A DNA stretch of 64,000 nucleotides from Oribacterium asaccharolyticum ACB7. Lineage in GTDB: Bacteria > Bacillota > Clostridia > Lachnospirales > Lachnospiraceae. The stretch is taken from NCBI RefSeq assembly GCF_000238075.1, contig NZ_JH414504.1, forward strand, positions 49,927 through 113,926. The letters are read 5' to 3'. The translations under genes were made by a program, and so were the position numbers. Shown here piece after piece: positions 26,738 to 36,076 of this stretch. The notes beneath the pieces are model-generated. The model was not told where the DNA came from, did not search any database, and was given only the letters and a program-made list of their open reading frames with translations. The stretch's first letter is position 1. Every line of letters starts with the position of its first letter.

Positions 26738-28405
26738 ATGGATCAGGTAAAACGTTACAGAAAATTTCCGATTTTCCGTTATCCGGAAAGAACTTGGATG
26801 GATCAGGAAATCACTAAAGCACCGATTTGGTGTTCTGTGGATTTAAGGGATGGAAACCAGGCCCTTGTGGATCCCATGACCGTAGAAGAAAAGGTGGAAT
26901 TTTTCCAGCTTCTTTGCAAGCTTGGTTTTAAGGAGATTGAAGTAGGCTTTCCTGCCGCCTCCCAGATAGAATTTGATTATTTACGGACTTTGGTGGAGAA
27001 GAATCTGATTCCGGATGATGTTACGGTTCAGGTTTTGGTACAGTGTAGAGAAGAACTTTTGGAAAGAAGCTTCCAGGCTCTTCAAGGAGTAAAGAAGGCC
27101 ATTGTCCATATTTATAATTCTACCTCCGTATTGCAAAGAGATGTGGTTTTCGGAAAGTCCAGAGAGGAGATTACCGCCATTGCCCTTTCCGCTGTAGAGA
27201 TGGTGAAGCGTCACGAGAAGGATTTTTCCGGAGAGCTTCGTCTGGAGTATTCTCCGGAAAGCTTTACCGGAACGGAGATGGATTATGCTTTGGAAATCTG
27301 TAATGCGGTGATTTCCGCCTGGGGTACTAAGGCGGGAAGGGAGATTATCATTAACCTGCCTAATACCGTAGAGATGCATAGCCCCAATGTCTATGCGGAT
27401 CAGATTGAGTTTATGTCCAAAAATATGAAGGAAAGGGAGCATGTGATTCTTTCCGTGCATCCCCATAATGATAGAGGAGAGGGCATTGCCTCCGCAGAGC
27501 TGGCCCTTCTTGCCGGAGCACAAAGAGTCGAGGGAACCCTTTTTGGAAATGGAGAAAGAACCGGAAATGTCGATATTTTAACCCTGGCTTATAACCTTTT
27601 CTCCCACGGCATCGACCCCAAGCTGAATCTGGAAAATATTCGGGAGATTCAAGAGGTCTACGAGCGTTGCACGAAGATGCATATCCCGGAGAGACATCCT
27701 TATGCGGGGAAATTGGTTTTTACCGCATTCTCCGGTTCTCATCAGGATGCGATTAATAAGGGGCTTCAGGCCATGAAGGAGAGAAAGTCTCTAATCTGGG
27801 AAGTACCTTATCTTCCGATTGATCCGGCGGATATCGGAAGAGAATATGAGCCGGTTGTCCGTATCAACTCCCAGTCCGGTAAGGGCGGTGTGGCCTTTAT
27901 TTTGGATTTCCAGTACGGCTATAAGCTTCCGAAGGGGATGCAGAGAGAGTTTGCGGACTATATCCAGAGCATTTCCGAAAAAGAAGGGGAGGTTAGCCCC
28001 GAACGGATTTTGGAGGTTTTCTTAGCGGAATATGTAGAGGCGAAGGAACCGCTTCTTTTTAAAAACCTTCGTTCCATGGACATGGAAAATGAGAAAGAGC
28101 ACTATGTCAGCTTTGTGCAGTTAAGCTTTGAAAATAAGGGAATATTGAAAGAAATCTCCGCAAGCGGATCAGGACCGATTGATGCGGTGGCGAACGCCTT
28201 ACAGAAAGAACTGAAAAAGGAGTTTGAGGTTATTGACTACAGTGAGCATGCTTTGAGCTCCGCATCCTCCGCGAAGGCGGTTTCTTACATCCATTTACAG
28301 GATAAAGCGTCCGGAAAGATGACTTACGGCGTGGGAATTTCCTCTAACATTACCCGTTCCTCCGTCCGTGCCCTGTTCAGTGCAATAAACAGACTGTACT
28401 ATTAA
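26738..28405 (+). CDS. leuA: 2-Isopropylmalate synthase
   Basis: 555 residues, the long form. The N-terminal TIM barrel has DLRDGNQALVDPM and the metal motif HPHNDRGEG. The C-terminal part (about 430-555) is the LeuA dimer/regulatory domain (SGSGPIDAVANALQ) that binds leucine. It condenses acetyl-CoA with 2-ketoisovalerate, the first step of leucine synthesis. AGGAGGTAAG precedes the ATG. No other leu genes are in the window. No T-box or leucine attenuator is visible in the 122-bp upstream gap. Confidence 0.93.
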   Translation: MDQVKRYRKFPIFRYPERTWMDQEITKAPIWCSVDLRDGNQALVDPMTVEEKVEFFQLLCKLGFKEIEVGFPAASQIEFDYLRTLVEKNLIPDDVTVQVLVQCREELLERSFQALQGVKKAIVHIYNSTSVLQRDVVFGKSREEITAIALSAVEMVKRHEKDFSGELRLEYSPESFTGTEMDYALEICNAVISAWGTKAGREIIINLPNTVEMHSPNVYADQIEFMSKNMKEREHVILSVHPHNDRGEGIASAELALLAGAQRVEGTLFGNGERTGNVDILTLAYNLFSHGIDPKLNLENIREIQEVYERCTKMHIPERHPYAGKLVFTAFSGSHQDAINKGLQAMKERKSLIWEVPYLPIDPADIGREYEPVVRINSQSGKGGVAFILDFQYGYKLPKGMQREFADYIQSISEKEGEVSPERILEVFLAEYVEAKEPLLFKNLRSMDMENEKEHYVSFVQLSFENKGILKEISASGSGPIDAVANALQKELKKEFEVIDYSEHALSSASSAKAVSYIHLQDKASGKMTYGVGISSNITRSSVRALFSAINRLYY

Positions 28406-28446
28406 AAGAGCTTTTGTGAGATACAGTAAAATATCTATTAAATATT

Positions 28447-28538
28447 TGTAAGGCTTCAAACGGTGGCACGTTCTCGCTAGCTTCGCCTGACTGAGCAATG
28501 AGCTTTGAATCCCATTACTACCTGTTTAAAGCCTTACA
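28447..28538. repeat. 92-bp inverted-repeat element between convergent genes
   Basis: TGTAAGGCTTCAAAC (28447-28461) pairs with GTTTAAAGCCTTACA (28524-28538) at 14 of 15 positions, around a 62-nt interior. It sits between the 3' ends of leuA and the facing glycosyltransferase. It lacks a long T run, so it is not a simple terminator. It could be a bidirectional terminator, a small RNA or a miniature repeat element. Confidence 0.6.
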
Positions 28539-28561
28539 GATGTTTTGCTTATATGATTTTC

Positions 28562-29575
28562 TTAAACTCTTACTTGTCTCCGTCTGTTTCGTTCAGAAAG
28601 GTATACAAAGCAGTTTTTCAGGAGTCTCCACTCCAAGGCGATATATCGCGTGAAGGGGATTCCTCGGAAATCTGCTTTTTTCATGCCTTTTCTCTCTTTA
28701 AGACCGCGCATAATCCCCCTTCTATAGGCTTTTCCGTAGCCCTTTTTTTGGAAGTAGAGAGCCTTAATCAAAAAGCCAAGAAGGAAGGGGAGAAAGTTTA
28801 CGATTTTTAGGAGAAACGGAAAGTTCTTATATAAGAGGAAGATAGAATTTCTTGCGGAAAGCTCTACTTTAAAGTCACTATATTTTCCGCCGCTGGTACC
28901 GGAGCCTACATGCTTACAGATTGCACTCGGGCAGTAGTAAATGCTGTAGCCGTAAAGCTGCGCGCGAAAGGAGATATCGACATCTTCCAGATAGGCGAAG
29001 TGCTTTTCATCAAAAAGCCCGGTCTTATCCAGTGCGGAGATAGAGTAGAGTGCAGCTCCCGCACAGGCGGAGAAAACCTTTTCCGTCTTGTTCCAGTTTT
29101 CTACGCGGTCTTCCAAGCCTCTCTGAAAGGGAAAGCCGAGGAGACAAAGCTCGTCACCGGCATCGTCCATGAGCCTCTCGTCATGCATTTTTATCATCTT
29201 GGAAGAAAGGGCAAAAACCTTCTCTCCCTTCGCTTCTTTTTCCGCCATAAAACGGACAAGATTTTCCACGAAACGGGGGTCCACCTCGGTGTCGTTGTTT
29301 AAAAGAAGGGCATAGTCCGCTCCATGCTCCTTCGCATATAGAATACCTTGGTTTACAGCCTTGGCAAAGCCGTAGTTTTCTTTGTTTTCCAAAAGGAAAA
29401 TTCGCTCGGGCTCCTTTTCGATGTATTCTTTTATTACGGGGATACTTCCATCCGAAGACGCATTGTCCACAAAGAGAATAGAAAAGTCTTTCGTGCTTTG
29501 CCGTTCTAACGCCTGCATACACTTTTCCAGAAAATGCTTTCCGTTGTAATTGGGGATAATCACTACTGTTTTCAT
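28562..29575 (-). CDS. Family 2 glycosyltransferase
   Basis: 337 residues. A GT-A fold begins at residue 1 (VVIIPNYNGKHFLEKCMQAL), with VDNASSDGS for the nucleotide and LLNNDTEVDP as the metal-binding DxD-like motif, then ACAGAALYS and YLEDVDISFR in the acceptor region. About residues 260-290 are hydrophobic and basic, likely membrane-associated. It transfers a sugar from a nucleotide donor to a cell-surface glycan. The profile resembles rhamnosyltransferases, which would fit the nearby rfb genes. The donor is inferred. Confidence 0.85.
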   Translation of the reverse strand: MKTVVIIPNYNGKHFLEKCMQALERQSTKDFSILFVDNASSDGSIPVIKEYIEKEPERIFLLENKENYGFAKAVNQGILYAKEHGADYALLLNNDTEVDPRFVENLVRFMAEKEAKGEKVFALSSKMIKMHDERLMDDAGDELCLLGFPFQRGLEDRVENWNKTEKVFSACAGAALYSISALDKTGLFDEKHFAYLEDVDISFRAQLYGYSIYYCPSAICKHVGSGTSGGKYSDFKVELSARNSIFLLYKNFPFLLKIVNFLPFLLGFLIKALYFQKKGYGKAYRRGIMRGLKERKGMKKADFRGIPFTRYIALEWRLLKNCFVYLSERNRRRQVRV

Positions 29576-29707
29576 ATCTTCAAATACCTCGATAGATTGC
29601 TATTTTATCTTAAGAAATCAAAAGCGCATTAAACGTAAAAAACCTTATCACAAATCGGAGAAAAGTGCCAGTCGACATTTCGGATTACTCCGGTCAATGC
29701 TTCTCCA

Positions 29708-29737
29708 CTTTTTCCCATCCTTTTTCCCATCCTTTTT
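29708..29737. repeat. Tandem 12-bp repeat, 2.5 copies
   Basis: CTTTTTCCCATC occurs twice in succession, followed by a third partial copy, in the gap of about 280 bp between two divergent glycan genes. No gene or clear consensus promoter is otherwise visible in that gap, although TATAAAAT lies about 45 bp before the flippase start. Confidence 0.6.
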
Positions 29738-29853
29738 ACATCTCCTTATTACCTATTTGTAAGATGCTTCCAATTTTTCCGGCATTTACATTTTCCTGCG
29801 CTTACTATAAAATTGAACAATCTTTACGGTGAGGAAAGGAACAATAGAAATTC

Positions 29854-31119
29854 ATGGAACAAAAGCGGATTTCCTTTATGGAAAATGATGTACTTTGGAA
29901 TGCGCTCGGGAGCATGATGTATGCGCTTGCTTCCATGATTTTGGCTTTTTTTGTTCTGCGTCTTCTCGGGGAAAAGGAGGGAGGCATCTTCGGATTCGGC
30001 TATTCCACCCTGGGACAGCAGTTTTTTATTCTGGCTTATTTCGGCATTCGTCCTTTTCATATTACGGATATGCGGGGAGAATTTTCCTTTCGGGAATATC
30101 TGGGATTTCGGAACCTAAGCACAGCACTTTCCGTTTTCATTGCTTTACTCTTTCTTCTTTATCAGTATCTGGAGGGGAATTATACGGCAGAGAAGAGTGC
30201 TATCCTGTTTTTTCTTTGCCTGTACAAAATCTTAGACGGCTACGTAGATGTTTATGAGTCGGAACTGCAAAGAAGAGGAAAGCTTTACAAGACAGGACAG
30301 TCTCTCTTCTTCAGAACTCTCTTTGCCGTAGTTCTTCTACTCATTACACTGCTACTCACAAAAAATCTGTTTCTCGGCGTGATTCTTATGAATCTTTGCC
30401 AGCTTTTTTGCTTTTATTTCTTCTGTCTTTCTCCGCTAAAGAAAACTGTTGCGATAGGAGAGGAGAGGCGTTTTAGCTTTGAAGCGGGAAAGAGACTCAT
30501 TATGGAGAGCTTTTTTCTCTTTATTTCGGTTTTTTTGGACTTCTATGTGTTTTCGTCCTCCAAGTATGCCGTAGATGCGGTAATGGGTTCCTCGTTTTCC
30601 GGGATTTACAACCTCCTCTTTATGCCCAGTAATTTCATCTATCTGCTGGCAAATTTCATCATTCGGCCGGCTCTTCCGAGACTCGCCGCGCTTTGGCAGG
30701 AAGGAAAGACCGGGGATTTCAGGAAAGAAGAAGGCAGTCTTATGAAGAAGGTACTCCTGCTTTCCTTTGTTCTTCTTATCTTAGCGGTACTTCTCTCTCC
30801 TCTTGCACTTTGGATTCTGGAGAGACTTCTCGGAGAGACTTTTTACGGGAAAATGACGGCAGAGCGCTTTTCTTTCTGCCTCCTCATTTTGGGAGGCTGT
30901 TTCTATGCCCTTGCGAATCTTGAGTACTATCTTCTTGTGACAAAGAGAAGGCAGAAGAAGATTTTTGCAGGCTATCTTATCGCTTCCGTTCTCTCTTTTC
31001 TCACAGCGGATTATATGCTTGAGAGCGGAGGATTTTTCTTCGGTTCATTGCAATTTGCGGGGATGATGCTCTTTCTCTTCCTTTTTTTCTTCCTCTCTGA
31101 AAAAACAGGAAAGGGCTAG
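29854..31119 (+). CDS. Flippase-like polysaccharide membrane protein
   Basis: 421 residues with about 11-12 hydrophobic segments. The N-terminal NDVLWNALGSMMYALASMI and the regular alternation of helices match the MATE-like polysaccharide flippase (Wzx/RfbX) superfamily. That family moves lipid-linked glycan units across the cytoplasmic membrane. GGTGAGGAAAGGAAC precedes the start at about 20 bp, so the exact start is not certain. It is flanked by two glycosyltransferases, which supports a cell-surface polysaccharide role. Confidence 0.75.
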   Translation: MEQKRISFMENDVLWNALGSMMYALASMILAFFVLRLLGEKEGGIFGFGYSTLGQQFFILAYFGIRPFHITDMRGEFSFREYLGFRNLSTALSVFIALLFLLYQYLEGNYTAEKSAILFFLCLYKILDGYVDVYESELQRRGKLYKTGQSLFFRTLFAVVLLLITLLLTKNLFLGVILMNLCQLFCFYFFCLSPLKKTVAIGEERRFSFEAGKRLIMESFFLFISVFLDFYVFSSSKYAVDAVMGSSFSGIYNLLFMPSNFIYLLANFIIRPALPRLAALWQEGKTGDFRKEEGSLMKKVLLLSFVLLILAVLLSPLALWILERLLGETFYGKMTAERFSFCLLILGGCFYALANLEYYLLVTKRRQKKIFAGYLIASVLSFLTADYMLESGGFFFGSLQFAGMMLFLFLFFFLSEKTGKG

Positions 31120-31323
31120 AAAGTGGAGTCTGTAGGGGTAGAAAGTGGAGTCTTTCTTTTCATTCCGGCTTAGGCATGGTAAAATAGGCTCATTGATTTT
31201 TTATCAAGTCAGATAGGGCCTTAATAGTTGAGAGAGTGTCCTACTCAGAAAGGACACTGAACTTGCATTTTGAATATAGATTTTGCATTGTTATGCAATA
31301 GGGAATTGGAATAGTGTAGGCGG

Positions 31324-32361
31324 ATGACAGATTGTTTTAGGCAGGACAGTCCGGAAGAGGCTGTCCTTAGAGAAGAAAATAGAAGAGAGAAGGAGAACGA
31401 AAGGCGGCAGGGAGGGAGAGAAACGCTCCCCTCTTTTGATGTCTTGATTCCGACCTATAAGCCGGGAGAGAAATTTCGTGCCCTGCTTTCGGCGTTGGAA
31501 GAGCAGGAGTTCCCTCCGGCAAAGATCATTATTGTGAATACCGAGGAACGATATTTCCCAAAAGAGCTTTTAGAAGGAAGGAAAGTGGAAGTCTCGCTCC
31601 ATCACATAAAAAGAGAGGACTTTGATCATGCCTATGCGAGAAATCTCGCGGCCTCCTTTTCCGATGCGGAGTATTTTTTATCGATGACCGATGATGCGGT
31701 GCCGGCGGATAAAAAGCTCACAAAAGAACTGCTTACGGCTTTTTCTTGGGACAATCGTATCGCCGAGGTATACGCAAGACAGCTTTGTACGAAGGACAGT
31801 TCCTTTGATGAAGTGCTCTCCAGAAGCTTTAACTATGGGGATAAAGTGGAAATAAAGGGAATAGAGGATGTGAAAAGACTCGGTATTAAGTGTTTTTTTG
31901 CTTCCAATGTCTGCTGTATGTATAAAAAAGCGGTGTTTCGGGAACTTCAAGGCTTCCAATCGCCTACCATCTTTAACGAGGATATGATTTTTGCGGCAAG
32001 GGCGGAAAAGGCAGGGTATAAGGTCGCTTATAATCCTTTGGCAAGGGTTTACCATTCTCATCATTACTCGGCAGGACAGCAGTTTAGAAGAAACTTTGAC
32101 CTGGGGGTGTCTCATAGGGATTTTCCGGAGATTTTTTCTCTTGTGCCGCCTGAGAAGGAAGGGATGAAGATGTTCAGGCAAAATGCAAAAACGCTTGTTT
32201 CCGAGGGGAAGGCCCTTCTTCTTGTTCCTCTCTTTTTCAGGACGGGAGCACGTTTTCTCGGCTATAAGGCAGGAAAGAAATATCCGGTACTGCCGCGAAT
32301 TTTAAGAAATGCCATTACTTTAAATCCTCAGTATTTTGAAAAAAAGGAAGAGAAGTCGTAA
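31324..32361 (+). CDS. Family 2 glycosyltransferase, rhamnosyltransferase-like
   Basis: 345 residues. A charged 37-residue N-terminal extension precedes the GT-A domain (FDVLIPTYKPGEKF). IIIVNTEE, then REDFDHAYARN and SMTDDAVPAD follow, a pattern typical of bacterial rhamnosyltransferases. The domain continues to NEDMIFAARAEKAGY. The C-terminus has a basic membrane-associated helix. It probably adds rhamnose from dTDP-rhamnose, tying it to rfbA-rfbB-rfbD upstream. The start lacks a strong ribosome site, and a later start is possible. Confidence 0.8.
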   Translation: MTDCFRQDSPEEAVLREENRREKENERRQGGRETLPSFDVLIPTYKPGEKFRALLSALEEQEFPPAKIIIVNTEERYFPKELLEGRKVEVSLHHIKREDFDHAYARNLAASFSDAEYFLSMTDDAVPADKKLTKELLTAFSWDNRIAEVYARQLCTKDSSFDEVLSRSFNYGDKVEIKGIEDVKRLGIKCFFASNVCCMYKKAVFRELQGFQSPTIFNEDMIFAARAEKAGYKVAYNPLARVYHSHHYSAGQQFRRNFDLGVSHRDFPEIFSLVPPEKEGMKMFRQNAKTLVSEGKALLLVPLFFRTGARFLGYKAGKKYPVLPRILRNAITLNPQYFEKKEEKS

Positions 32362-32388
32362 GTTACGGAGAGTGATGGAAGACGAAGA

Positions 32389-32495
32389 CGATAGAGGACG
32401 GTAGAATACGATAAAAGATAATACGATAAAGATAATACGATAAAAGGTGATGGAAGGCGATAAAAGGCGATAGAGAACGATAGAGGGCGAAGAAG
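32389..32495. repeat. Degenerate CGATA tandem repeat region
   Basis: The CGATA core occurs seven times (32389, 32409, 32424, 32438, 32458, 32468, 32478). It includes a perfect 14-bp tandem pair at 32417-32444 (GATAATACGATAAA) and four 10-bp units at 32456-32495. It fills the gap between the glycosyltransferase and export permease genes and has no coding sense. Confidence 0.7.
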
Positions 32496-32531
32496 ATAGG
32501 CACTCTATCCGTGAACCGGAAAGGATAAGAT

Positions 32532-33338
32532 TTGATTAGTCTCTTAAAAGAAATAAAACGAAAGCGAAAGATGATTTTAGACCTGGCAAGAGCCGACTTT
32601 AAAAAGCGCTTTGTGGGCTCCTACTTTGGCGTGGTTTGGATGCTGATTCAGCCACTCGTGACTATTGCGATATACGCCTTTATCTTCGGCCCCTACGGCT
32701 TTAAGTCCAGTCCGCCGGTTCCGAATGTAAGCTATACTCTTTGGCTGATTCCGGGTATCGTTCCCTGGTTTTTCTTCTCCGAAGTGATGAATATGAACAC
32801 GGGAATTCTGCAGGAGTACCATTATCTGGTAAAAAAGGTGGTTTTTCCGATAGAGCTTTTACCCGTGATTAAGCTTTTAAGCTGTACTCTGGTGCATGGC
32901 TTCTTCCTTCTGGTGATGTTTTTATTTTATCTCTTCAGCGGAAAAATGCTGCAGCTGACTTGGCTACAGGTTCTCTATTATTCTTTTGCTGCAGCAATGT
33001 TTGGCCTGGGGCTCAGTTACTTTACTTCCGCGATTTCCGTGTTTTTTAAGGATATGCAGCAGATTGTGGCAATTGTATTGCAGTTCGGTATCTGGATGGT
33101 GCCGATTATGTACGATGAGCTTCTTTTTACCAATAAGGCGCCCTGGCTAAAGATATTCTTTAAAATCAATCCTTTTTACTATATTGTGGCGGGGTATCGT
33201 GATTCGATGATTACGGGAAATTATTTCTTTGAAAGGCCGGGACTGACTCTTTATTTTTGGCTGGTAACGCTCTTTCTTTTATTCGTGGGATTGCGGTTCT
33301 TCCGAAAGCTGCGCCCTCACTTTTCAGATGTTTTATAG
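32532..33338 (+). CDS. ABC-2 type polysaccharide export permease (Wzm/TagG-like)
   Basis: 268 residues with six hydrophobic segments. It starts with TTG after AAAGGATAAG. The N-terminal amphipathic segment (LARADFKKRFVGSYFGVVWMLIQPLV) is the hallmark of Wzm/TagG permeases that export O-antigen, teichoic acid or rhamnan chains. The ATPase partner (Wzt/TagH) is not adjacent: the next gene is an acyltransferase. It must pair with an ATPase encoded elsewhere or be an orphan. The neighbouring glycosyltransferases and the dTDP-rhamnose genes point to a rhamnose-containing polymer, which is inference. Confidence 0.85.
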   Translation: MISLLKEIKRKRKMILDLARADFKKRFVGSYFGVVWMLIQPLVTIAIYAFIFGPYGFKSSPPVPNVSYTLWLIPGIVPWFFFSEVMNMNTGILQEYHYLVKKVVFPIELLPVIKLLSCTLVHGFFLLVMFLFYLFSGKMLQLTWLQVLYYSFAAAMFGLGLSYFTSAISVFFKDMQQIVAIVLQFGIWMVPIMYDELLFTNKAPWLKIFFKINPFYYIVAGYRDSMITGNYFFERPGLTLYFWLVTLFLLFVGLRFFRKLRPHFSDVL

Positions 33339-33347
33339 GAGGAAATC

Positions 33348-34109
33348 ATGATAGCGCTTATTCGAGTGGGACTTTTGCTCTTTGGATTTTTAGGGCTGGG
33401 AAGTCTTCGTTTACTTTTTATCCGAAAAAAGGAGAGGACGAGAGAAAGAGACCTGGAGTGCCTTTCTATCGTGCAGGGAAGGCTGAAGGCCATTTTAAAG
33501 ATATGCAAGGTGGAAGTCCATGCCGAAGGCTTGGAAAATATTCCAAAGGACGAGGCCGTGCTTTTTGTAGGAAATCATCGTTCCTACTTTGATATTGTCG
33601 TCGGTTACAGCCTTTTAAACAATGTGACCGGTTTTATTTCCAAGGATGACTTAACGAGGATCCCGAACTTGAAACTTTGGATGGAAGAGCTTCACTGTCT
33701 TTTCCTGGACAGGGATAATCTGAAGCAGAATTTGAAGGTGATTATTGAAGCGATTCAGGAAATAAAACGCGGAATCTCCTTTTGGATTTATCCTGAGGGG
33801 ACAAGGACAAAGGGAGAGAGTGAAGAGGATATGCTTCCCTTTAAGAAGGGATCCTTTAAGCTTGCCGAGAAAACCGGCTGTAAAATTATTCCCGTAGCCA
33901 TGATTAATACCAGAAAGATTTTCGAAGAGCAATTTCCGCTTCTGAAAAGCACGAAGGTTTATGTGCGATTCGGGGAGCCTATTCTTCTTTCAGCGCTATC
34001 CGAGGAAGAGAAAACGCACATCGACAAATATGCGGAAGAGCAAGTTCTTTCCATGATCCGGGATTTGAAAGAGATAGAGCGGAAAGAGCTGGAAAGTAAC
34101 GAGCAATAA
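33348..34109 (+). CDS. plsC: 1-Acyl-glycerol-3-phosphate acyltransferase (PlsC family)
   Basis: 253 residues. One N-terminal membrane segment precedes the PlsC domain. The catalytic HX4D motif is NHRSYFD (His77, Asp82), and the substrate motif is YPEGTRT. It acylates lysophosphatidate to phosphatidate for phospholipid synthesis; the family also contains related acyltransferases. TAGGAGGAAATC precedes the ATG, 9 bp after the permease stop, so the two are cotranscribed. pheA starts 6 bp after it. Confidence 0.85.
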   Translation: MIALIRVGLLLFGFLGLGSLRLLFIRKKERTRERDLECLSIVQGRLKAILKICKVEVHAEGLENIPKDEAVLFVGNHRSYFDIVVGYSLLNNVTGFISKDDLTRIPNLKLWMEELHCLFLDRDNLKQNLKVIIEAIQEIKRGISFWIYPEGTRTKGESEEDMLPFKKGSFKLAEKTGCKIIPVAMINTRKIFEEQFPLLKSTKVYVRFGEPILLSALSEEEKTHIDKYAEEQVLSMIRDLKEIERKELESNEQ

Positions 34110-34115
34110 GGGGAT

Positions 34116-35276
34116 ATGGAGGAATCAATGGGACTGGAAGAGATTCGGAAGGAACTGGATACGATCGACCGGGAAATCGTTCAACTTTTTCAGAAAAGAA
34201 TGGATCTTTCCATAGAAGTTGCTAAAGATAAGGCAAAGACGGGAAAGGCAGTCTTCGACGGAAAAAGAGAGGAAGAAAAATTAAACAGTATTTCGGATAT
34301 GGTAGGAGATCCGCTATTAAAAACGCCGGCCAGAGAACTGTTCCGGGGCTTAATGACTCTTTCCAGAAGAAGACAGCTTCAATACCTTTCCGAAATTGGA
34401 CACAAGTCGGATTTTTCCTTTCGGGAAGTCGGGGAACTTTCTTTTTCGGGGAAAAAATTAGCCGCACAGGGCGTGAAATGGTCTTATTCTTATCTTGCCG
34501 GAAGAGTATTTTTCCAAGAGGATTCCATAGAATTTGTAGAGCATTTTCAGGACGTGTTGGAGGCTGTCCAATCAGGAAAGGCGGATTACGGAATCCTCCC
34601 CATGGACAATTCCACCTATGGCATGGTGCAGGACAACTATGACCTTTTAAGTCGCTATGAAGAGCTTTCCGTATTAAAAGAAATTAATTACCCCGTTTCG
34701 CATTGTCTTTGCAGCGCCGGGGACTACAGGACGGAAGAAATCAGGAAGGTCTACTCTCACCCACAGGCCCTTGCCCAGTGCAGGGAATTTTTCAAAGAAT
34801 ATCCTTTTATGGAAAAAATAGCGGACTTGAATACGGCGATTGCCGCAAAGAAACTTGCAGAGACAAAAGAGGAGTACGCCGCCGTCTTATGCAGCAGACC
34901 GGCAGCAGAGTATTATGGTCTTCGAATCCTGCAAGACGGAGTGAGCAGTAAAGAAAATACCACCCGATTTTTCCTGATAGGAAAAGAGAAGATTTACACG
35001 AAGGATGCCGATAAATTGACGATGATTCTCTGGGCGGCGAATCAGGCGGGAAGTCTTTATCATGTGCTGGGGGATTTCACCTGGAACGGTTTGTCTCTCA
35101 GTATGATTCAAAGCAGACCTGTGGGAGACAAAGCCTTTTCCTACCTTTTCTTTGTGGATGTAAGCGGAAATCTTTCCGAGCCGGAGATGGAAAATGCCTT
35201 AAGTGCGTTGAAAGAAGAGGGAGTACAATTCAGGATACTGGGGAATTACTTACCCTGTAAAGTAAAGAATTCGTGA
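34116..35276 (+). CDS. pheA: Bifunctional chorismate mutase/prephenate dehydratase
   Basis: 386 residues. An N-terminal AroQ-type chorismate mutase (about 1-90, LDTIDREIVQLFQKRMDL) is followed by prephenate dehydratase (about 105-290, with NSTYGMV and the TTRFFLIG motif) and an ACT domain (about 295-380, GSLYHVLGDF and SMIQSRP) that binds phenylalanine. It converts chorismate to phenylpyruvate, with feedback control expected. ATG 34128, preceded by GGAGGAATCA, is an equally good start and would remove four residues. It is the last gene of the run starting at 32532. Confidence 0.9.
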   Translation: MEESMGLEEIRKELDTIDREIVQLFQKRMDLSIEVAKDKAKTGKAVFDGKREEEKLNSISDMVGDPLLKTPARELFRGLMTLSRRRQLQYLSEIGHKSDFSFREVGELSFSGKKLAAQGVKWSYSYLAGRVFFQEDSIEFVEHFQDVLEAVQSGKADYGILPMDNSTYGMVQDNYDLLSRYEELSVLKEINYPVSHCLCSAGDYRTEEIRKVYSHPQALAQCREFFKEYPFMEKIADLNTAIAAKKLAETKEEYAAVLCSRPAAEYYGLRILQDGVSSKENTTRFFLIGKEKIYTKDADKLTMILWAANQAGSLYHVLGDFTWNGLSLSMIQSRPVGDKAFSYLFFVDVSGNLSEPEMENALSALKEEGVQFRILGNYLPCKVKNS

Positions 35277-35292
35277 ATTAAACGGGAAAGAC

Positions 35293-35322
35293 TTGCCATT
35301 TCAGTCAAAAATTAGGTAAACT
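35293..35322 (+). promoter_or_regulatory. Promoter of the two-component/ABC operon
   Basis: TTGCCA (35293-35298) and TAAACT (35317-35322) have an 18-bp spacer, 42 bp before the regulator ATG. Confidence 0.6.
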
Positions 35323-35363
35323 GAAGCGATCCATAGAAAGTCAGACAGACGAGGAGGACTCTT

Positions 35364-36065
35364 ATGCCACAGATTAATATATTGGTTGTTGATGATGAAA
35401 AAGAGATTGCCGAGCTGGTAGAAATCTATTTGGTTTCTGACGGCTATAAGGTTTTTAAAGCTTATAATGCGGAAGAGGGGTTGAAAATTCTTTCGGAGGA
35501 AGAGATTCATCTGGTTCTTCTGGATGTCATGATGCCGGGAATGAGTGGTCTTGAAATGTGCAGAAAGATCCGGGAAAGCTCCAATATTCCGGTGATTATG
35601 TTATCTGCGAAGTCCGAGGATTTGGATAAGATTGTCGGTCTTACCGGCGGTGCGGACGATTATGTTACAAAGCCGTTTAATCCCCTGGAGCTTACGGCAA
35701 GAGTCAAGTCTCAGCTTCGCCGCTATACACAACTGAATCCGAATGCCGGCACGAACTATATCAATAACGAAATCAATATTCGGAATATGCATATCAATAA
35801 GGATAACCATAAGGTGATTATTGATGAGGAAGAAATTAAATTGACACCGATTGAATTTGATATTCTTTTCCTCTTGGCTTCTCACCCCGGTAAGGTTTTC
35901 TCTACGGATGAAATCTTTGAAAAGGTATGGAACGAGAAGGTCTATGAAGCCAACAATACCGTTATGGTGCATATCCGGAGGCTTCGCGGAAAGATGAAGG
36001 AAGACCAGAGGGAAGATAAGATTATTACTACGGTTTGGGGCGTAGGCTATAAGATTGAGAAATAG
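35364..36065 (+). CDS. OmpR/PhoB-family response regulator
   Basis: 233 residues. The receiver domain (about 1-120) has the acidic pair DDEKE, phospho-acceptor Asp54 (LLDVMMPGMSG) and SAKSEDLD, with the conserved Lys in YVTKPFNPLEL. A winged-helix DNA-binding domain (about 140-233) follows, with LTPIEFDIL and VMVHIRRLRGKM. GACGAGGAGGACTCTT precedes the start. The cognate kinase starts 11 bp downstream. It probably controls envelope genes, possibly its own operon. Confidence 0.92.
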   Translation: MPQINILVVDDEKEIAELVEIYLVSDGYKVFKAYNAEEGLKILSEEEIHLVLLDVMMPGMSGLEMCRKIRESSNIPVIMLSAKSEDLDKIVGLTGGADDYVTKPFNPLELTARVKSQLRRYTQLNPNAGTNYINNEINIRNMHINKDNHKVIIDEEEIKLTPIEFDILFLLASHPGKVFSTDEIFEKVWNEKVYEANNTVMVHIRRLRGKMKEDQREDKIITTVWGVGYKIEK

Positions 36066-36076
36066 GAGTGTGTGAG

